Positions 33,006 to 45,429 are shown, numbered from the stretch's first letter. The stretch is DNA of 64,000 nt from Rhizodiscina lignyota (GCA_010015805.1 ML978130.1:1272434-1336433), one strand, 5' to 3'. The notes: a model not told the origin generated them from the sequence alone. Program-made: numbers and translations.

Positions 33006-33543
33006 GTTTCGTATTGGACTAGAGAGTCATGACATGAAAAGCATCATTTGATGCAAAAAGTCATGACTGAACCTGGCAATTCAAGGTTCTGCAAAAGGAA
33101 AAATTTCCCCCAAAATCAAATCGACAAAGTGCACAACTGAATCGTTAGTGACTAGAGAGTCATGAGTACCGTCCATTGGGTACCACCCGTTGATGCAAAA
33201 GTTCAGTCCACGCAAAGGTTCAATCAAAAGCAAAAATTCTCTCAAAGCAAGTCCGTCAACGCAAATTCAATGCAAAAAGCAAATTCCACGCCAAAAAAAA
33301 ATTGTGATGGAAGAACGTCTCCTTCCAGTGAACAGTACGTGTGCCAGTCAATCTCAGTCTGAGAGCAGACCCTCCGGGGCGTCTGACAGCTCTGAATCGT
33401 TTGACACATCTTCCGCAGACGTTACAACCAGCGAACGACGGGCCGTGCGCTGTGTCCTGTCATTCGTAACTCGATTGCTCCTCCAGTTTCTCCCTGCGTA
33501 GTGGTAAGTCATCGTAATGGAATTTTTCCTCCGCCATGTCCCC
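33006..33543. repeat. A-rich convergent spacer with direct repeats
   Basis: GACTAGAGAGTCATGA occurs at 33017-33032 and again exactly at 33150-33165. The intervening and following sequence has recurring GTCATGAC and GCAAAAA/GCAAATTC words. It separates two convergent genes and has no supportable reading frame. Confidence 0.5.
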
Positions 33544-36500
33544 TTAGCTCCGTAACTTACTACCACCGATTCCCAAGCCAGCTGGCACCGGGCTGCCGAC
33601 ACGGCTAGCAGGACCAAGTCGTGGGCTGCGAGGCGTGCTGCCTTGTCTCGTTCCCATGCCTCTTGTGTTCTGGATCGTCTCTCGCAGAGTCCGATTCTCC
33701 GCATTCATTCGTGTTGCCAGGGTTTCCCAGTCATAGCTCCTTAATTCCAATTTCTCAGTGTGTTCCACCCAGGCCTTCTCACGGTCCACCATGATAGCCT
33801 TCTGCTTCTTTACCTGCTCATCCGGATCCTGGCGCTCTAGGGTGACAATGCGAGCCTTGAGGTCCTCATTCTCGGTGCCAAGATTTGCAGCAGCGGAGGA
33901 GGCGTTCTGATACGCCGTGCGGGTGTATTCGAGTGTCTGGTCGTTGGACTTGAGTTTGTCCTGAAGCTTTTCCTTCTCTGCTTGCACTATCTCCACGCTC
34001 TTGCGAAGGCGTTCGAGCTCAGCGACTTCCGGTATCTCGGACGATTGCAAGGCCTCGGATGCGGCATTGAGCTGCTTGCGAAGCTCCGTGCGCTCATCCT
34101 TGAGAGTGGCGATAGTGTTGTCGCGAGCTTCCACTTTCTTTTGGAGCATTTCGATCTGCTTTATGTGACCATCACGTTCCTTCAGCGTTTTAACCAACTC
34201 CATGTTCTGCTCCTCATGACGGTATTGGAGATCTTCCATGTGTCCTATCGCTTCCAAGTACTTTCGCTTCCAATCTTCGGGGTCATCGGAGATGTCCTCG
34301 TTCACCTGCTTCTCCGTCTGCATATGCGTCGGAGCCTCAGTTGAAACGTGTGGAGAAACGTGTGGTTCTGTTTGAGGCATGGCATTATCGGCGGTGGTGG
34401 CTTGAGTTGGATCCGCTACAGTGTCGCTGATATGGGTGAGAGAAGCTTCAGCCGCGGTAGAGGTTGCTGGAGGTTCCGAAATGCGGGCACGCTTGTTGGG
34501 TTCGGTTGCAATCATGTCCTGTATCTAAATAGGTAAGAATATTGAGGACCCAACCTTTAGGAGTCAACTTACAAATGGACGCTTCTTTGAACCTTGGTTG
34601 TCTGGGGAGTCTGATGCACCGTCTGATTGAGATAGGTCTGATTGAGATAGCTGCGAAAGCGGCTGGAAACCATTGATGACTTGCGGCTGTGGTATAGGCC
34701 AAGCAACGTTTGGATTCGATGTCTTGTCAATCAAATACTGCGCGACTTTGTCTGCTGCAGCGTCCGGTGCTGGATATCCGCGGAGCATCTTGCCGACATC
34801 TGCCCTCAACCATGCAGTTTTGGCTAGGATCTGCTGAAGGCGTTCAACTCCTTGATAATGCGATGGAATGCAGCGCTCGACATGTTCGATGGTATTCGTG
34901 ACGAATAAGAACACCACTGGCGCGAGTTGTCCAGGATTCATCACATGCTCTCTCAGTTCTTTCATCTTAGCAGATTGCAGATCTAGGTTATTGTCGAAGC
35001 TGATGATAACATCTGCAGGTGCAACCACCGTACCCCGGTCTTCACCACTGCTTGGCAGAAGAGTAACCATGGGAGTAATCGAAGGATTGTGTAAGGTGCT
35101 TCCTGTATCTGGACGGCGATACGCAATGTTCCTGTTCTTTAGGTACGTTTCGAGTGCGTTAACAAGTCGTCCAGGCTTCGACATGATGGCGACGTGGAAG
35201 CTGGTACTGCTCAAAGCCACAAGAAATCGACCGAGGAAGGCGAACTTAGTGCTCTGCTCCTCATCCCGCTCAGCGAGTGCGACTGGATCAGAGTCGTATT
35301 GGGTCAGCGTCTCGGCGTAGTCTACCTCTGGATGATTTGCATAGTTCTCCAGGCGGTCGATCAGCTCTAGGACCTTTGGCAGTTTTGGATGATTAGGCTT
35401 CCAAAGTGTGGCGCAGAACTGCTCGAAAAGATCGCGATGGTTGTGCATGCACTTTCGATAGGCATCGATAGCTGATGACCTATATGCCAGCGCAATGACA
35501 TGATCTGCGGGACCCAAGTTTGGGAAAGGCCTAGCTTCTTCAGAATCGGTCATTGCTTCGTCAGAAGTCTCTGGTTGAATCTCAGATTCATCGGACGAGG
35601 GCTTGTCATGTCCGACGTGGCCAGTAGGCTTAACCAACTTGGGGCTAAAATCTGTAACCTTCGAAAGCGATGAGGGCTTCTCAAGTCGAGCTGCTTGTGG
35701 AAGTTTGTCAGGAATGACTGAGGGTGATCGCGTCGTGCCATCGGGAGGTGAAACAAAGCTCTTGCTACCAGCTCGGCGCGTTGTGCCTCGTCCAGATCGG
35801 ATAGCCGCCAATTGCTGTCCGAGCCGTACACCTATCGGCGTTTCTGATGACTCACCAGGTGTTGTGGTTGAGTTTTCCATACTGCGACGGTGCAAAGGCG
35901 ATCGCGAAGGAGGCTTGTCGAAGGTAGCGGTGAATGGGGGGAGGGTAAATTTGCGAGTTGCAGTATCTTGCGTGTTTGAGAGCACTGTGTTGTTGCTGCC
36001 TGTAATATGTGCTGGAGATCCAAGCACCTTCGGACCGGAATATTCCCCTTCCGTAGAGATATCTGCCTGATCGACTGTGCGCTCTCCGCGAGTGAATGAT
36101 GACAGTTGAGAATCGTGTTTCGGAGGAGGGCTGGTCTCGATCGACGGTACGATATCTCCAGCGTCAGTGCGGAGTGTCTCTGCAAAGTCCTTTTCTGCGG
36201 TGGCAGAGATACGAGATTCAGATGAAGCGCTCGTGGATGGACGGACGGGTGGAGATGATGGGTCGATGATTGGGTCGCTTGTATCAGCTGCCTGGAGCTG
36301 GGTCTCTTTCGCGAACGGTGTGATGTCCTCGATTTGAGAGGAAGAACGCTGGTGGTTCGTGCTCGAGCTTGGAAGTTCGCCGCTCTGCTGCAGAGCAGAC
36401 TGTGTCGATGGATGATAACTGGAAGAACCAGGCAAGCTTTGGGAGTCTGGTACGACCTTGGCTGCTGTGGTCGAGCCGGTACTTGCAGGAGCTCCTTCCG

Positions 36501-37164
36501 ATGAAGAACGAGCCACTCCTGAGGACGATTGCGCAGCAATGAAGCCAGAGAAGCTTCGCCAGCTGCTAAGACCACGAGCAAAGCCGATTCGTGGCGGGAC
36601 CTCAACGATCGCCTGCAGAGTCTGCCGTTCTTGGACGCGCTCCTGAGGTGATTCGAGTAACGGACGCTTTGTTGCTACCTTGGAGGAATCTCGTGTATCG
36701 ATAGCGGATGCTTCTGGGGTGAGGTCAGGCGTCGGCTGAGACTGAGTGATGGCTGTCTCAGGGATTTGACCAGAGTCGGGAACAGACAACGGAGGCGAGC
36801 TTGCGATTTCCGTAGCAGGATGGCGGTTAGCAGGTGCGGGGCCAGGTGAGGAGGTGTCAGCGATTGCCTTATTGCCCTTCCTTTGCAGGATTTTCTTTCG
36901 GTCACGCCACTCTTTCTTCAATGCGGCGTTTGCATGGGATTTTGGTTCCCAAGTGGGCTTCCACGCTTTGCCAGTTGCCGGGTCAATGCCTGCCCAGTCG
37001 ATGAGGAAACCCCTCGAGCCTTCTTCAAGAATAGCTTTCGCTTTGAATTCATGCGAGTCGGAGGTCTCGCTGCTGCTTGAGTCTTTTTTGGACTTCTTAC
37101 GCGGTCTAGAGGACGTCGAATTTGTGATGGTTTGCTTCCTCTTCTTCTGTTGTTCAGGCGCCAT
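33544..37164 (-). CDS. Chromodomain protein with Hda2/3-type domain and C-terminal coiled coil (HDA1 deacetylase complex subunit)
   Basis: Two exons (37164..34573 and 34524..33544) join through a 48-nt intron (GTAAGT..TTTAG) as KKRPFIQDMIATEPNKRARI, giving 1190 residues. The N-terminus is Lys-rich and contains a chromodomain at about residues 41-95 (KAILEEGSRGFLIDWAG, then WKPTWEP). Residues 100-570 are Ser/Pro-rich and disordered. Residues 580-850 match the class II histone deacetylase complex subunit 2/3 domain (LELIDRLENYANHPEVDY, then FHVAIMSKPGRLVNALETYL). Residues 940-1150 are a continuous coiled coil. In Neurospora the comparable chromodomain protein CDP-2 acts in the HCHC heterochromatin deacetylase complex; equivalence is inference. 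The open frame begins with GTG, so the ATG at 37164 was chosen. Confidence 0.85.
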
Positions 37165-37869
37165 CACGCGTAGGAAGCTTTCAGTGTGCTACACAGAAAG
37201 CTGAAAGTTAGCGCCATGATTAGAGCAGAAGATGACGAACATGTACTAGAAAGTTTCAAAAGAACGCGAAATGGTTGTATCGCACGAAGATTATGAATGT
37301 GCCACGTGCTTTTAGGAAGTTGGAGTAGGTAGCTGGAGCTAACTTACGGGACTATCGTAAAATGCCACGCGAGGGATGCTTCCGCTCGAAGATCTCCGCT
37401 CCGCTGGATGCCAAGGGCGAGTGGAGACTGCGTTCAATCGCCACTAATATTCTGCTGTATACCAACAGCTGCACGCGCGAACCCGATGTTTTTGAGAGGA
37501 GCTTGGTGAGTTCATCCAAAGTGCTGTGGAGGGTTTTCGTGCGCAGGTGTTGTTGTTGAGTGGAGAAAGGAAGAAGTGGTGCGCTCAGCAGGAGGAGCTT
37601 TCTTTTCGTACTCCAAAAGGCTTGTTTAACACCCGCGGATGTGCTGTCTCAGACACAAAATTACGAAACGGGGCGTAATGGGCAAAATTATATGAGTCAT
37701 TGCAATTTGGTGAATAGCATTTCCTCTTTTGTCTAGTGAATACGGCGGTTTCATTCGCTGTCACAATGCTTCCAGCCCCCAACTAACCAACCACTCCATT
37801 TGCGGCAGCCGATTCAAGTGAAGTAGAATCCGCTTCCTTTGAATTCACTGCAAGAAAAGTTTGCAGCGT
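37165..37869. other. Intergenic region
   Basis: About 700 nt between two minus-strand genes. No supportable gene is seen; it should include the promoter of the Hda2/3-like gene. Confidence 0.55.
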
Positions 37870-38729
37870 TTACTTGTTTTCACCATTTTGAGAGCGCTTA
37901 CTACGCTCCTGCTCTCGCTTTCTCTCATGATCTCGTACAAGCTCTGGAGGGCTATCCTCGATCAAGTTGCTCTCCTGGCTTAACCCATCCCACTTAGGAA
38001 GTCCATCCGGAACGTCTACGACTCTCTGGCCGTAGAACATGTGGCATCTGAGTCTTTGATCAGCTTTGAACTGGAAATATAGAGACAGGTCCTGCCGTTT
38101 GCGCAAAGGACCTCAAAGCAAGGCACCATTATGGGCCTGTAAAGACAAGTTCTGATCCGAAATAAAGAGAGAGCGTTCAGCGTACCTTGGTTTAAAATTC
38201 TGTTTCACCTTCTCAGTATTCAAATGGATCAAGCTCGGGAACATGAGAATCATTCTGCGTCCCTCGTCCATGATCGGCGAGTGACAGTACGAGCAGCGCA
38301 CTTTGCACGGCAGTTTATGCTCGATACTCTTCGAGGTCGGATCGTACCACTCCAGATTATGATGGCCGTCTGCAAAGTTGATGTCGTCCTTGTGGAAGAT
38401 GGCTGCCCATTGGAACGGTGCAGCTACGGTTATTGCTGTTAGCATATGTTCCTTCGTTCGTAGTATATCTGCCTGAAGGATGCATTTGTATGAAGCTTTT
38501 AACAATGAAGCGATCTCTTACCATGCTGCGTCTGACAAGTCGTACAATGGCATAACTTGCTATCCAGCGGTTCCTCTCTGCTTAGCTGGAATTTAACTCT
38601 TCCACAGTGGCAATTGCCTTCTAACTTGGCGTCAAAGTGCTCGTTCGGCTCGTGAGCACGGTACGGTGCACGCTTTTTCCATTCATTGGCTCCATGAGTC
38701 GTCTCCTCCCGCGCCATATCCTGATCCAT
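37870..38729 (-). CDS. GFA/CENP-V zinc-binding domain protein
   Basis: Three exons (38729..38522, 38423..38186 and 38047..37870) encode 207 residues. The glutathione-dependent formaldehyde-activating (GFA/CENP-V) fold is shown by its zinc ligands: GNCHCGRVKFQLS near residue 40, LCHCTTCQTQH near 62, and KVRCSYCHSPIMDEG near 115. The C-terminal 50 residues are highly charged (DHERKREQERSKRSQNGE). These proteins bind zinc, but most fungal members have no proven substrate. The frame is open 41 codons further upstream to an ATG at 38852. That extra segment is Arg/Ser/Thr rich and could be a mitochondrial presequence instead of leader. Confidence 0.88.
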
Positions 38730-39319
38730 TTTGATGGCTTGAGTGGGGCGAGTCCGATGAGTTGGGTTTAATGGGGACAGAACTGAGATGGCGCGCTTCG
38801 TGGTTATTAATCTGCACTGTCTGGTCGATTGGTGGAAAGACAGCTTTAGCATAATCGAGAACAGAGCTTTAGAAGTCCATCATAGGCATTTCAAGTCAGA
38901 TGGCAATGACTTTATGGGATTCTAGAATTTCAGCATTCGTTACGTTATGTCGCGTGCATTGCGCGCACATCGCTTCAATGTTACGTCACGACCTGCATCT
39001 CCACCCCCCAGATTGCTCGAAAGAGGAAATCGATTACCACTGCAGATGCTCAACAGGGGAAAACCAATCAGCCCCATCGGGAGCTAGAGTACTTCGTAGG
39101 GGCGAGCATAAAGATCTGGTGGCGAAAAGATAGGCAGGCACTGATCACGATGGCGCATATCAAGCAGGATCGTCGTTCTATTTTCACAAACCAAAAGCTA
39201 ACCTAGCTATGGTACTGGCACAGGCACAAATGAAACTCCATGCAATGCTATTGAGCTCCCTCCGTCGAGGAGATCACCGAGACAAACGCAGAAGCGTGAA
39301 AGAAAACCCAAATCCGCTC
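38730..39319. other. Intergenic region
   Basis: About 590 nt between two minus-strand genes. No feature is recognised beyond the likely promoter of the GFA gene. Confidence 0.5.
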
Positions 39320-42300
39320 TCATTTCTTCAACAACCTGTCCGCTTCCTTCTGCGTGCATCCCAGGACGTTGATGAGGTAGTCGAGCCTGTGGAAGGAAAC
39401 AAATTAGAATAATTCTGGACCATAGTCAATGATTTAATGAGCACTCACTTCGTATTCATCCCAATCCTGCGCTTCACGCCTTCGAACCTCTCCTCAGCCT
39501 TCTTCCACGCCTCCTTTCTTCGCGTGGGATCGACGGTCTTCAAGCGTAGCTTAAACGTCCCGCTAACGGGTCGATGATCGCTGGTGTGAACTTCCCATCG
39601 TCTGTACTCCAATTGCTTGATGCTCCCTACGCCTTTGTACAGCAGCCGGTCGCACCATGCGGGCGAGCGCTTCTTCTCGCTAGAGTCGTAGTTGTCTGTT
39701 CCGACGTCGTATTTGTATGTTGGGGCGAATGTGATCGGGCTCTCTGTGAAGGCTCTTAGTCGAAAGCCTGGGTTGCGCCGTCTCGAGAGGAGGAGTTGGT
39801 CGCGCTCAAGGAGCTTCGCGAGGTTATTCGACTTGACGGCGGAGATGACAGCGTCGCGCGGCATCGTGTCAATGCGGTAGTTCAGATCGCCATTGAGAAT
39901 GCAAATCTCATGGTCGAGAATCATACTGCCATCGCCGCCAGAGACGAAGAGATCTGAGCGAGCATTGCCAGCCACGTTCAAGACTTTGCTCGGCAGGCAA
40001 ACAGCCTCCATGATTGCCGCAATATCGTTATTCCGATGTACAGTCTGTGTCTGGCCCGCAGCAAGATGGCAGTTGACGAAGCACACGCTCGAATCGTCTA
40101 GAATGAAGCGCACGATCAATGCGCCCTTGTTGCCGTGCAGTCCGCCCATGCCGAGCTTGACTTCTGCGGCGTTGACGTCGCGGATATTTTGACGGAGGGA
40201 GGATTTCACGAAGACACAGCTGAACAAGCCGATGAGGTTTGCGGTATGAAGGAGGACGTATGGTTCGTGAGGAATGTTGACGCGAATCTCCTGCTCGAGA
40301 TGATCGCGCCATGCGCGGTACTGATGTGACATGTGCTCCTGCACAGAGCCGTCCATGAGAGTATCCTTCTTCTTGTTGCGCTTGAACAGGCTCTTTGCCG
40401 TGACGCTCTTCTTCTCCAGATCTACGAGCTCCTGGAAGCCAAAGACTAGTATGTCTGGCGGGTCTTTGCGAGAAATGAACAGATCCCGGAAGAAGTTGGA
40501 ATCTTCTCTGGTGAGCCATGTAGGCTTGCTAGCGCCTGCATTCCAAGTCATGACCAGTGCTTCCATCTCGCGGAAGTCACAGAATTCGACGTCATGCGCG
40601 TGCATGTCGGCTTCAAGGCAGTCTTCTTGTAGCATGCCATCCCAGATACGTAACGAATTGTCGGTACCGAGACTGGCGACCTGTAACCGGTCTAGTTTCC
40701 ACAGACTCGTTCGGTCAACCACTATGCCAGCAATACGGTCTTCGTGGGCGTGCCAATCTTTCTTTACGGTCCATGGAGACGTGGTTGTGTCGTAGACGTA
40801 TATCTTGCCAGTGTTATAGCCGGCCCAGAGATAATCGCCCACTCCAACCAAAGTGCTGATCTTGTAGAGACTGACAGTGACTACGCCCAGACAGGCGTAG
40901 TCTTTAAGAGAATAGATTGTGACTTTACCGTCGTTATGACCAAAGTAGATGCGATCCGTTTGTCCAGATACTGTGGATCCAGACGTAACCTCACCCACGC
41001 TAGGTTGCGCCAAAGGCTTTTGAGTCGCCTGGGAGAGACTTCCATTCTTCTCATCATACAGGTAGACGCGGATGTCCTTTCCAGTCGCAAGCCAGAGCTT
41101 GTTACCAGTAAGCAGGGAGAAGGTATGACCTTTCTGAACATTGAACGACATCGGGCTGACTAAGAGGTTCGGCGAACCATCCGCGTCCGGAGACCAGACC
41201 AAAATTTTGCCATCGTCGTCCATGGTCCACATATTTGACGCATGCCTGTATATCTTTATGATCTCGCGTCGACCATGTGCATTTCGAGTATTCACGATCG
41301 TCTGACTCGGAATATCGACTTCGAAAAGTTCACCCATGTGGCTGCCCAGCCATATCCTCTTCCCCTCATCTTCGACGTCTGTTGCGGGCTTGAATGCCAT
41401 GGCCGTCATCTTCGTAGTTTCGCCGTCGTGCGACAAACTCATGAGGACTTCTCCAGTGGTGACGCTCCACGCGCGAGTGATGTAGCCTGACGTACAGGCA
41501 AAATCTCCACATATCGCGAAAAGCTTTGTATCGTACCTCGTTGGAATGTCGTACGGCGGATGCTTGAATTGTGGTGGGCGCCGATTTGAGCGCGAAGAAT
41601 CAGGATAGTCGGACAAGGAGGTGGTGGGAGGGTGCTTCTCGACGGGTGTGTTGGTACCATTTGTGCCATCAACATCAGAGTCGTCTGTCGTCCAAGTGCG
41701 AGAGCGATCTTCTTGGATGACACGTTGTAGGTCAGTAGATTGCCTTAGTGGCGGCGCAGGAGCCCTTGATCGGATTTCTTCGAGCTCCGCTGTGGAAGTC
41801 GGCATAGTAGGTACTCGCTTAGGAGGCGGGGCAAATTGGGACGTTCCAGGAAGATGCGAACCAATTCGGAGACCAGCGTCCACAGATCTTCGAATAGGTA
41901 GTTCTGGAGCCATTTCCTCAGTCGCCGCATGCCGAGGAGGTAAGCCGGGTCGGCGCGCCGGCAGATCAACTTGTACTGGGACTTGTCTGGCCGATATGCG
42001 CTGTGCTGGTTGCTTCACCACTGACGATATCGATGGCGGAGGGAGAGGTTCATTTCGTCTCTTGGACGACTGAGGTAGTTGTGATGAGGGAGATGTAGAG
42101 TACTCTTTGTGGGAGGGAACCGTTGGCTGGAATCTAGGCTTGAGCTCATTGCGGATTGGCGGCGGTGTCACTTCCGGTTCTGGAGAGCTTGGATCGCTGC
42201 TTGGAGGTGTACTGAAGGGAGAGACGCGCTCATCCGCAGATTCGTGCACCTTGTTAGGCTGCAATGAGTCGCTCACTTGGCGAGGAGCAGGTGCTGTATG

Positions 42301-43065
42301 AGGCTTGCTGAAAGCTTTTGGTTTCCCAGCGCGATTTACTGGCGGAGGTACATGTGGTGACGCAGTCGCTTTGTCGGGATCTATACTTGGAGGAGCAGCA
42401 GTAGCAGGCTTGAAGACTGGCGCTGGTGCATGCTTCGTTCCTGTGGCCGGCGACTCTGGCCTACTAGGTGCCTGTCGACGGATGTCTCGTGCAAAAGGAG
42501 AGGCCGAGCGCGATATACTCATCCGACCCTTCTCCTCTTGGTCCGGTAGCGCAAGGGGAGTTATTGGTCGATGTTGCATACTCTTCGGTGGTGAACGAGG
42601 AGACTCGATGGTGACAGCTGGCGGTGATCGTGGAGGGGACATCGGTCCCATAGATATAGGACGCGGCTTGGACGAGCTTCGCGACCGAGGCGCTGGTATT
42701 GCATTATCCCTTCCCCATAGTCTCTGCGCCTGTAGTTGACCCTCGCGCGCCGGTGATTCTCTTCTCGGCATAGGCCGTGGCACATCTAACGAGAACCTCC
42801 CATCTGGGCGCGACCGTGACGCTTCCTGTCCGTCCGCAACAAATGAGGCTTTTGGCGAGGGCTGTTTCGGCGTGACTGGGCTTGGACCGTTTGTAGGAGA
42901 GGAATCCTTCCTCGACGCTAGCATGCTCTCAAAGTGACTTCGCAGAGAGGAAACCGGTCGCTGCATGACAAGTCAGCCAGATGCCTCAACTCGATGCGCT
43001 CAGCGATGGAGGTTAATACTCACGATGGAAGTGTCATCCGTATTGTCCTCCACATTGTTCTCCAT
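39320..43065 (-). CDS. WD40-repeat inositol polyphosphate 5-phosphatase
   Basis: Three exons (43065..43024, 42960..39449 and 39386..39320) encode 1206 residues. The first exon supplies 14 acidic residues. The last 67-nt exon replaces an apparent stop with a 22-residue helix ending EADRLLKK. Residues 15-470 are Pro/Ser-rich and disordered. Residues 485-800 form a WD40-like propeller (FACTSGYITRAWSVTTGEVL). Residues 815-1165 are the catalytic domain with the family motifs WNAGASKPTW, GDLNYRID, PAWCDRLLY and TSDHRPVSGTF. It should remove the 5-phosphate from phosphoinositides such as PI(4,5)P2 on membranes. The phosphatase motifs look intact. Both flanking introns have GTGAGT donors. Confidence 0.93.
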
Positions 43066-43618
43066 CTTTGCTGACGCCAGCTAGGCTTAATGGCCAGATA
43101 TTGTGTGGTGTACGAGAGATCCTACAGAGCCAGAGCCACGGGCATGGACTGAGGCATGACAACATCCGGCTGTGCAATTGATGGCACCCACGGCGCCGCC
43201 TAGTGCGTCTTCTCTTTCTTGCGCGTCGCGAAGATAGTAGTTCCACGGGCTCTGAGGGACTTCCGCATTCCAGGAGAAATGCGAGTTTCAAATATGGGCA
43301 ACCTGGAGTTGCACGCTAGCGATCGTTTGACGTTCTGATGGCTGCTGTTCTGTATCCACAGAGAGCTGGACGGGTCGTTTGAGTACCGCGACCGGTAGAA
43401 ATGTTGGGTAGGGCTTCGTTTATTTATTTAATCGGCGGAGAGTTGTTGCTGGAGAAGCTCAAGCTGCCGTGGTTGGGCGGTGGATGATGGACACGCCTCT
43501 CCCGCATCTGCTCCGCAGGTCGCTCTCAGCCCTGCGTCGTCTCGTCTACCAACGGCAGCGCGCGCGTCGTCTCAACTCACTATATTCCCCGAGCACACAG
43601 TACACATCGAAATTAAAC
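43066..43618. promoter_or_regulatory. Divergent promoter region
   Basis: This 553-nt segment lies between the 5-phosphatase (minus) and CHY zinc-finger (plus) starts and must hold both promoters. No specific site was identified. Confidence 0.45.
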
Positions 43619-44141
43619 ATGTGGTATGCCTGATATTATCTAATTATCCTGTCTCATTCAAATGCTCACTCCTCGCACAGCAAGCACATCCTCAACGCGC
43701 AAGTCGCGATCTTCTCGCCGTGCTGTACGTCCCTCGCATCCTCCCTTTAAAATATTACACGACGCGTGCTCTCTCGCATGGCCTCCTTCGCGGGACTAGA
43801 TACTCACTGTATCAGGTCGGAAATTCTTTGACTGCCCCGACTGTCACCGCGAGACCCAAGACCACGCTATCCAGAGGTCGTCCGACATTAATTTACTATG
43901 CAAAAAGTGCAAGAGGGCCTTCCGCAAGGATGCTCAGGATGAGGACTGGGACGAAGCGGACGAGCACTGTCCATACTGTGACAACCACTATGTTCTCGAA
44001 GCTCTGACGCCGAAGCCGTCGCTGCAGGTTGAGGGAGAGGATGTGAGGATAGACTCCCGGATGCTGAAGGACGATAGGGTTAGAAGAGACGAGGAACGCA
44101 GCATATTCAATGTAAAAGATGATGGGGACAGGCTTGGTTGA
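43619..44141 (+). CDS. HOT13: CHY zinc-finger protein (HOT13 type)
   Basis: The gene has three exons: 43619..43623 (only ATGTG), 43681..43724 and 43816..44141, giving 124 residues. Joining them yields MCKHILNAQVAIFSPCCRK, the standard start of fungal CHY-finger proteins. Further ligands follow in FDCPDCHRET, LLCKKCKRAF and HCPYCDNHY. In yeast, Hot13 (helper of Tim) acts in the mitochondrial intermembrane space on the Mia40 import pathway (family knowledge). The C-terminus keeps the conserved VEGEDVRIDSRMLKDDR. The 5-nt first exon is unusual, but its donor (GTATGC) and the next acceptor (CGCACAG) restore the Cys-His motif exactly. Confidence 0.88.
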
Positions 44142-44425
44142 TTGATGAAACGAGGACAGGAAAATAAATATCAAGGAGTGCGTGTTGCATAGCTGGAAGC
44201 TCGGATGCTTGTTATACCAAGCTAGACAGCGCTACTTGATCGAAAAGGCACTTGTTCGCGGAGCGCGCGTTCGATTTGTTTCAGAGTCATAGCAGCGGAA
44301 CCTCGACATATTTGAAGTTGCAAACACATCTATTTTCGGGGTTAAAAACGCCGATGATGCAGCCGTCTGGTATTATACATCGCAGAGGACCTTAACGCCA
44401 CGCTATTCTTCCATGCTCAAAACCC

Positions 44426-45429
44426 CTACTCAGGCGCAGCGGGACCATCACCAGAGTCTCCACCTGCTTCGCCTGCTGGGCGTGCAGGTAGCGTTGCAGC
44501 AGTGCCGGCACCTGGTCCACGACCTGGTCTTCTTGTTGCAGCCTCCTCTTGCTTCTCCGTATTGATGCTCTCCACGAACTTCTCGATGTCTTCCACTGGC
44601 AGCATCTCCAGAAGCTTGCCAGGAGCCACAACCGCAATTTCGATGTTCTTCGCGCCCGTTTGCACAACCTCCAGAAGTGACTTGACCGTCAACTTGATCG
44701 TCTCTTCCCTGTCCATGTCGTCCTTGTGGTTACGTTCTAAGAATTCACGGACGGTCTTGCTCGAGCGGCCGATAGCATTCGCTTTCCTATTCAGGTATTA
44801 GTAATTGCAAAGGTACGTACGTGTCAAGAACAGCCAACCATGCAGAGTAGATACCACTTGGCTCCGTCTGATACAGTCTCGGGACCTTGTCATTCGGGTC
44901 GAAGCCCACAATCAGTGTGCTGATTCCGAACGGCCGCACACCTCCTGACTGAGTGTACCGCTGTTGTACACCTGCCACGTATTTTGTGATGTACTCTATC
45001 GACACAGGATCCTCCACCGTCAACCTGTGGCTCTGCGCTTCTAACCTAGCCTTATCGACGAGAATACGAGCATCGGCGTTGAGGCCGGCGAATGCGAGGG
45101 CGACATGGTTATCGACGAGGCAGATCTTCGAGGGTGTGATTCGGGTATCTTGGAGCTTCATCGCAGAGCGCTTCTCACAGCCGAGCACAACAATGTCTTT
45201 TCCTTTTACGCCAACGGCGCATGTTCCTGAATGTCCGTATCAGTGATGATTGTTAGGAGCGTGACAGCTACATTTCACACCTCTCTTTACAGCTTCGAGT
45301 GCATATTCGACTTGGAAGACGTGACCATCGGGGGAGAAGACTATAAGTGTGCCTCATTAGCTACCGCAAATGATCTTTTAAAGCTCTACAAAGCTTACCG
45401 GACAGAGCGCGATCGTAGCCTGACGCCAT
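44426..45429 (-). CDS. PRE6: 20S proteasome subunit alpha-4 (PRE6/PSMA7 type)
   Basis: Four exons (45429..45399, 45340..45281, 45226..44839 and 44786..44426) encode 279 residues. The protein starts [20 protein letters not shown], the alpha-subunit gate segment. It continues with [11 protein letters not shown] and [14 protein letters not shown], then [20 protein letters not shown] and [15 protein letters not shown], which identify alpha-4. It forms part of the outer alpha ring of the proteasome core. The C-terminal 40 residues are a Gly/Ala/Pro-rich extension ([19 protein letters not shown]) beyond the yeast protein. The third intron uses a weak GTTGGC donor to restore SAWKANAIGR; a stronger GTACGT donor 18 nt downstream is also in frame. 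Confidence 0.95.
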
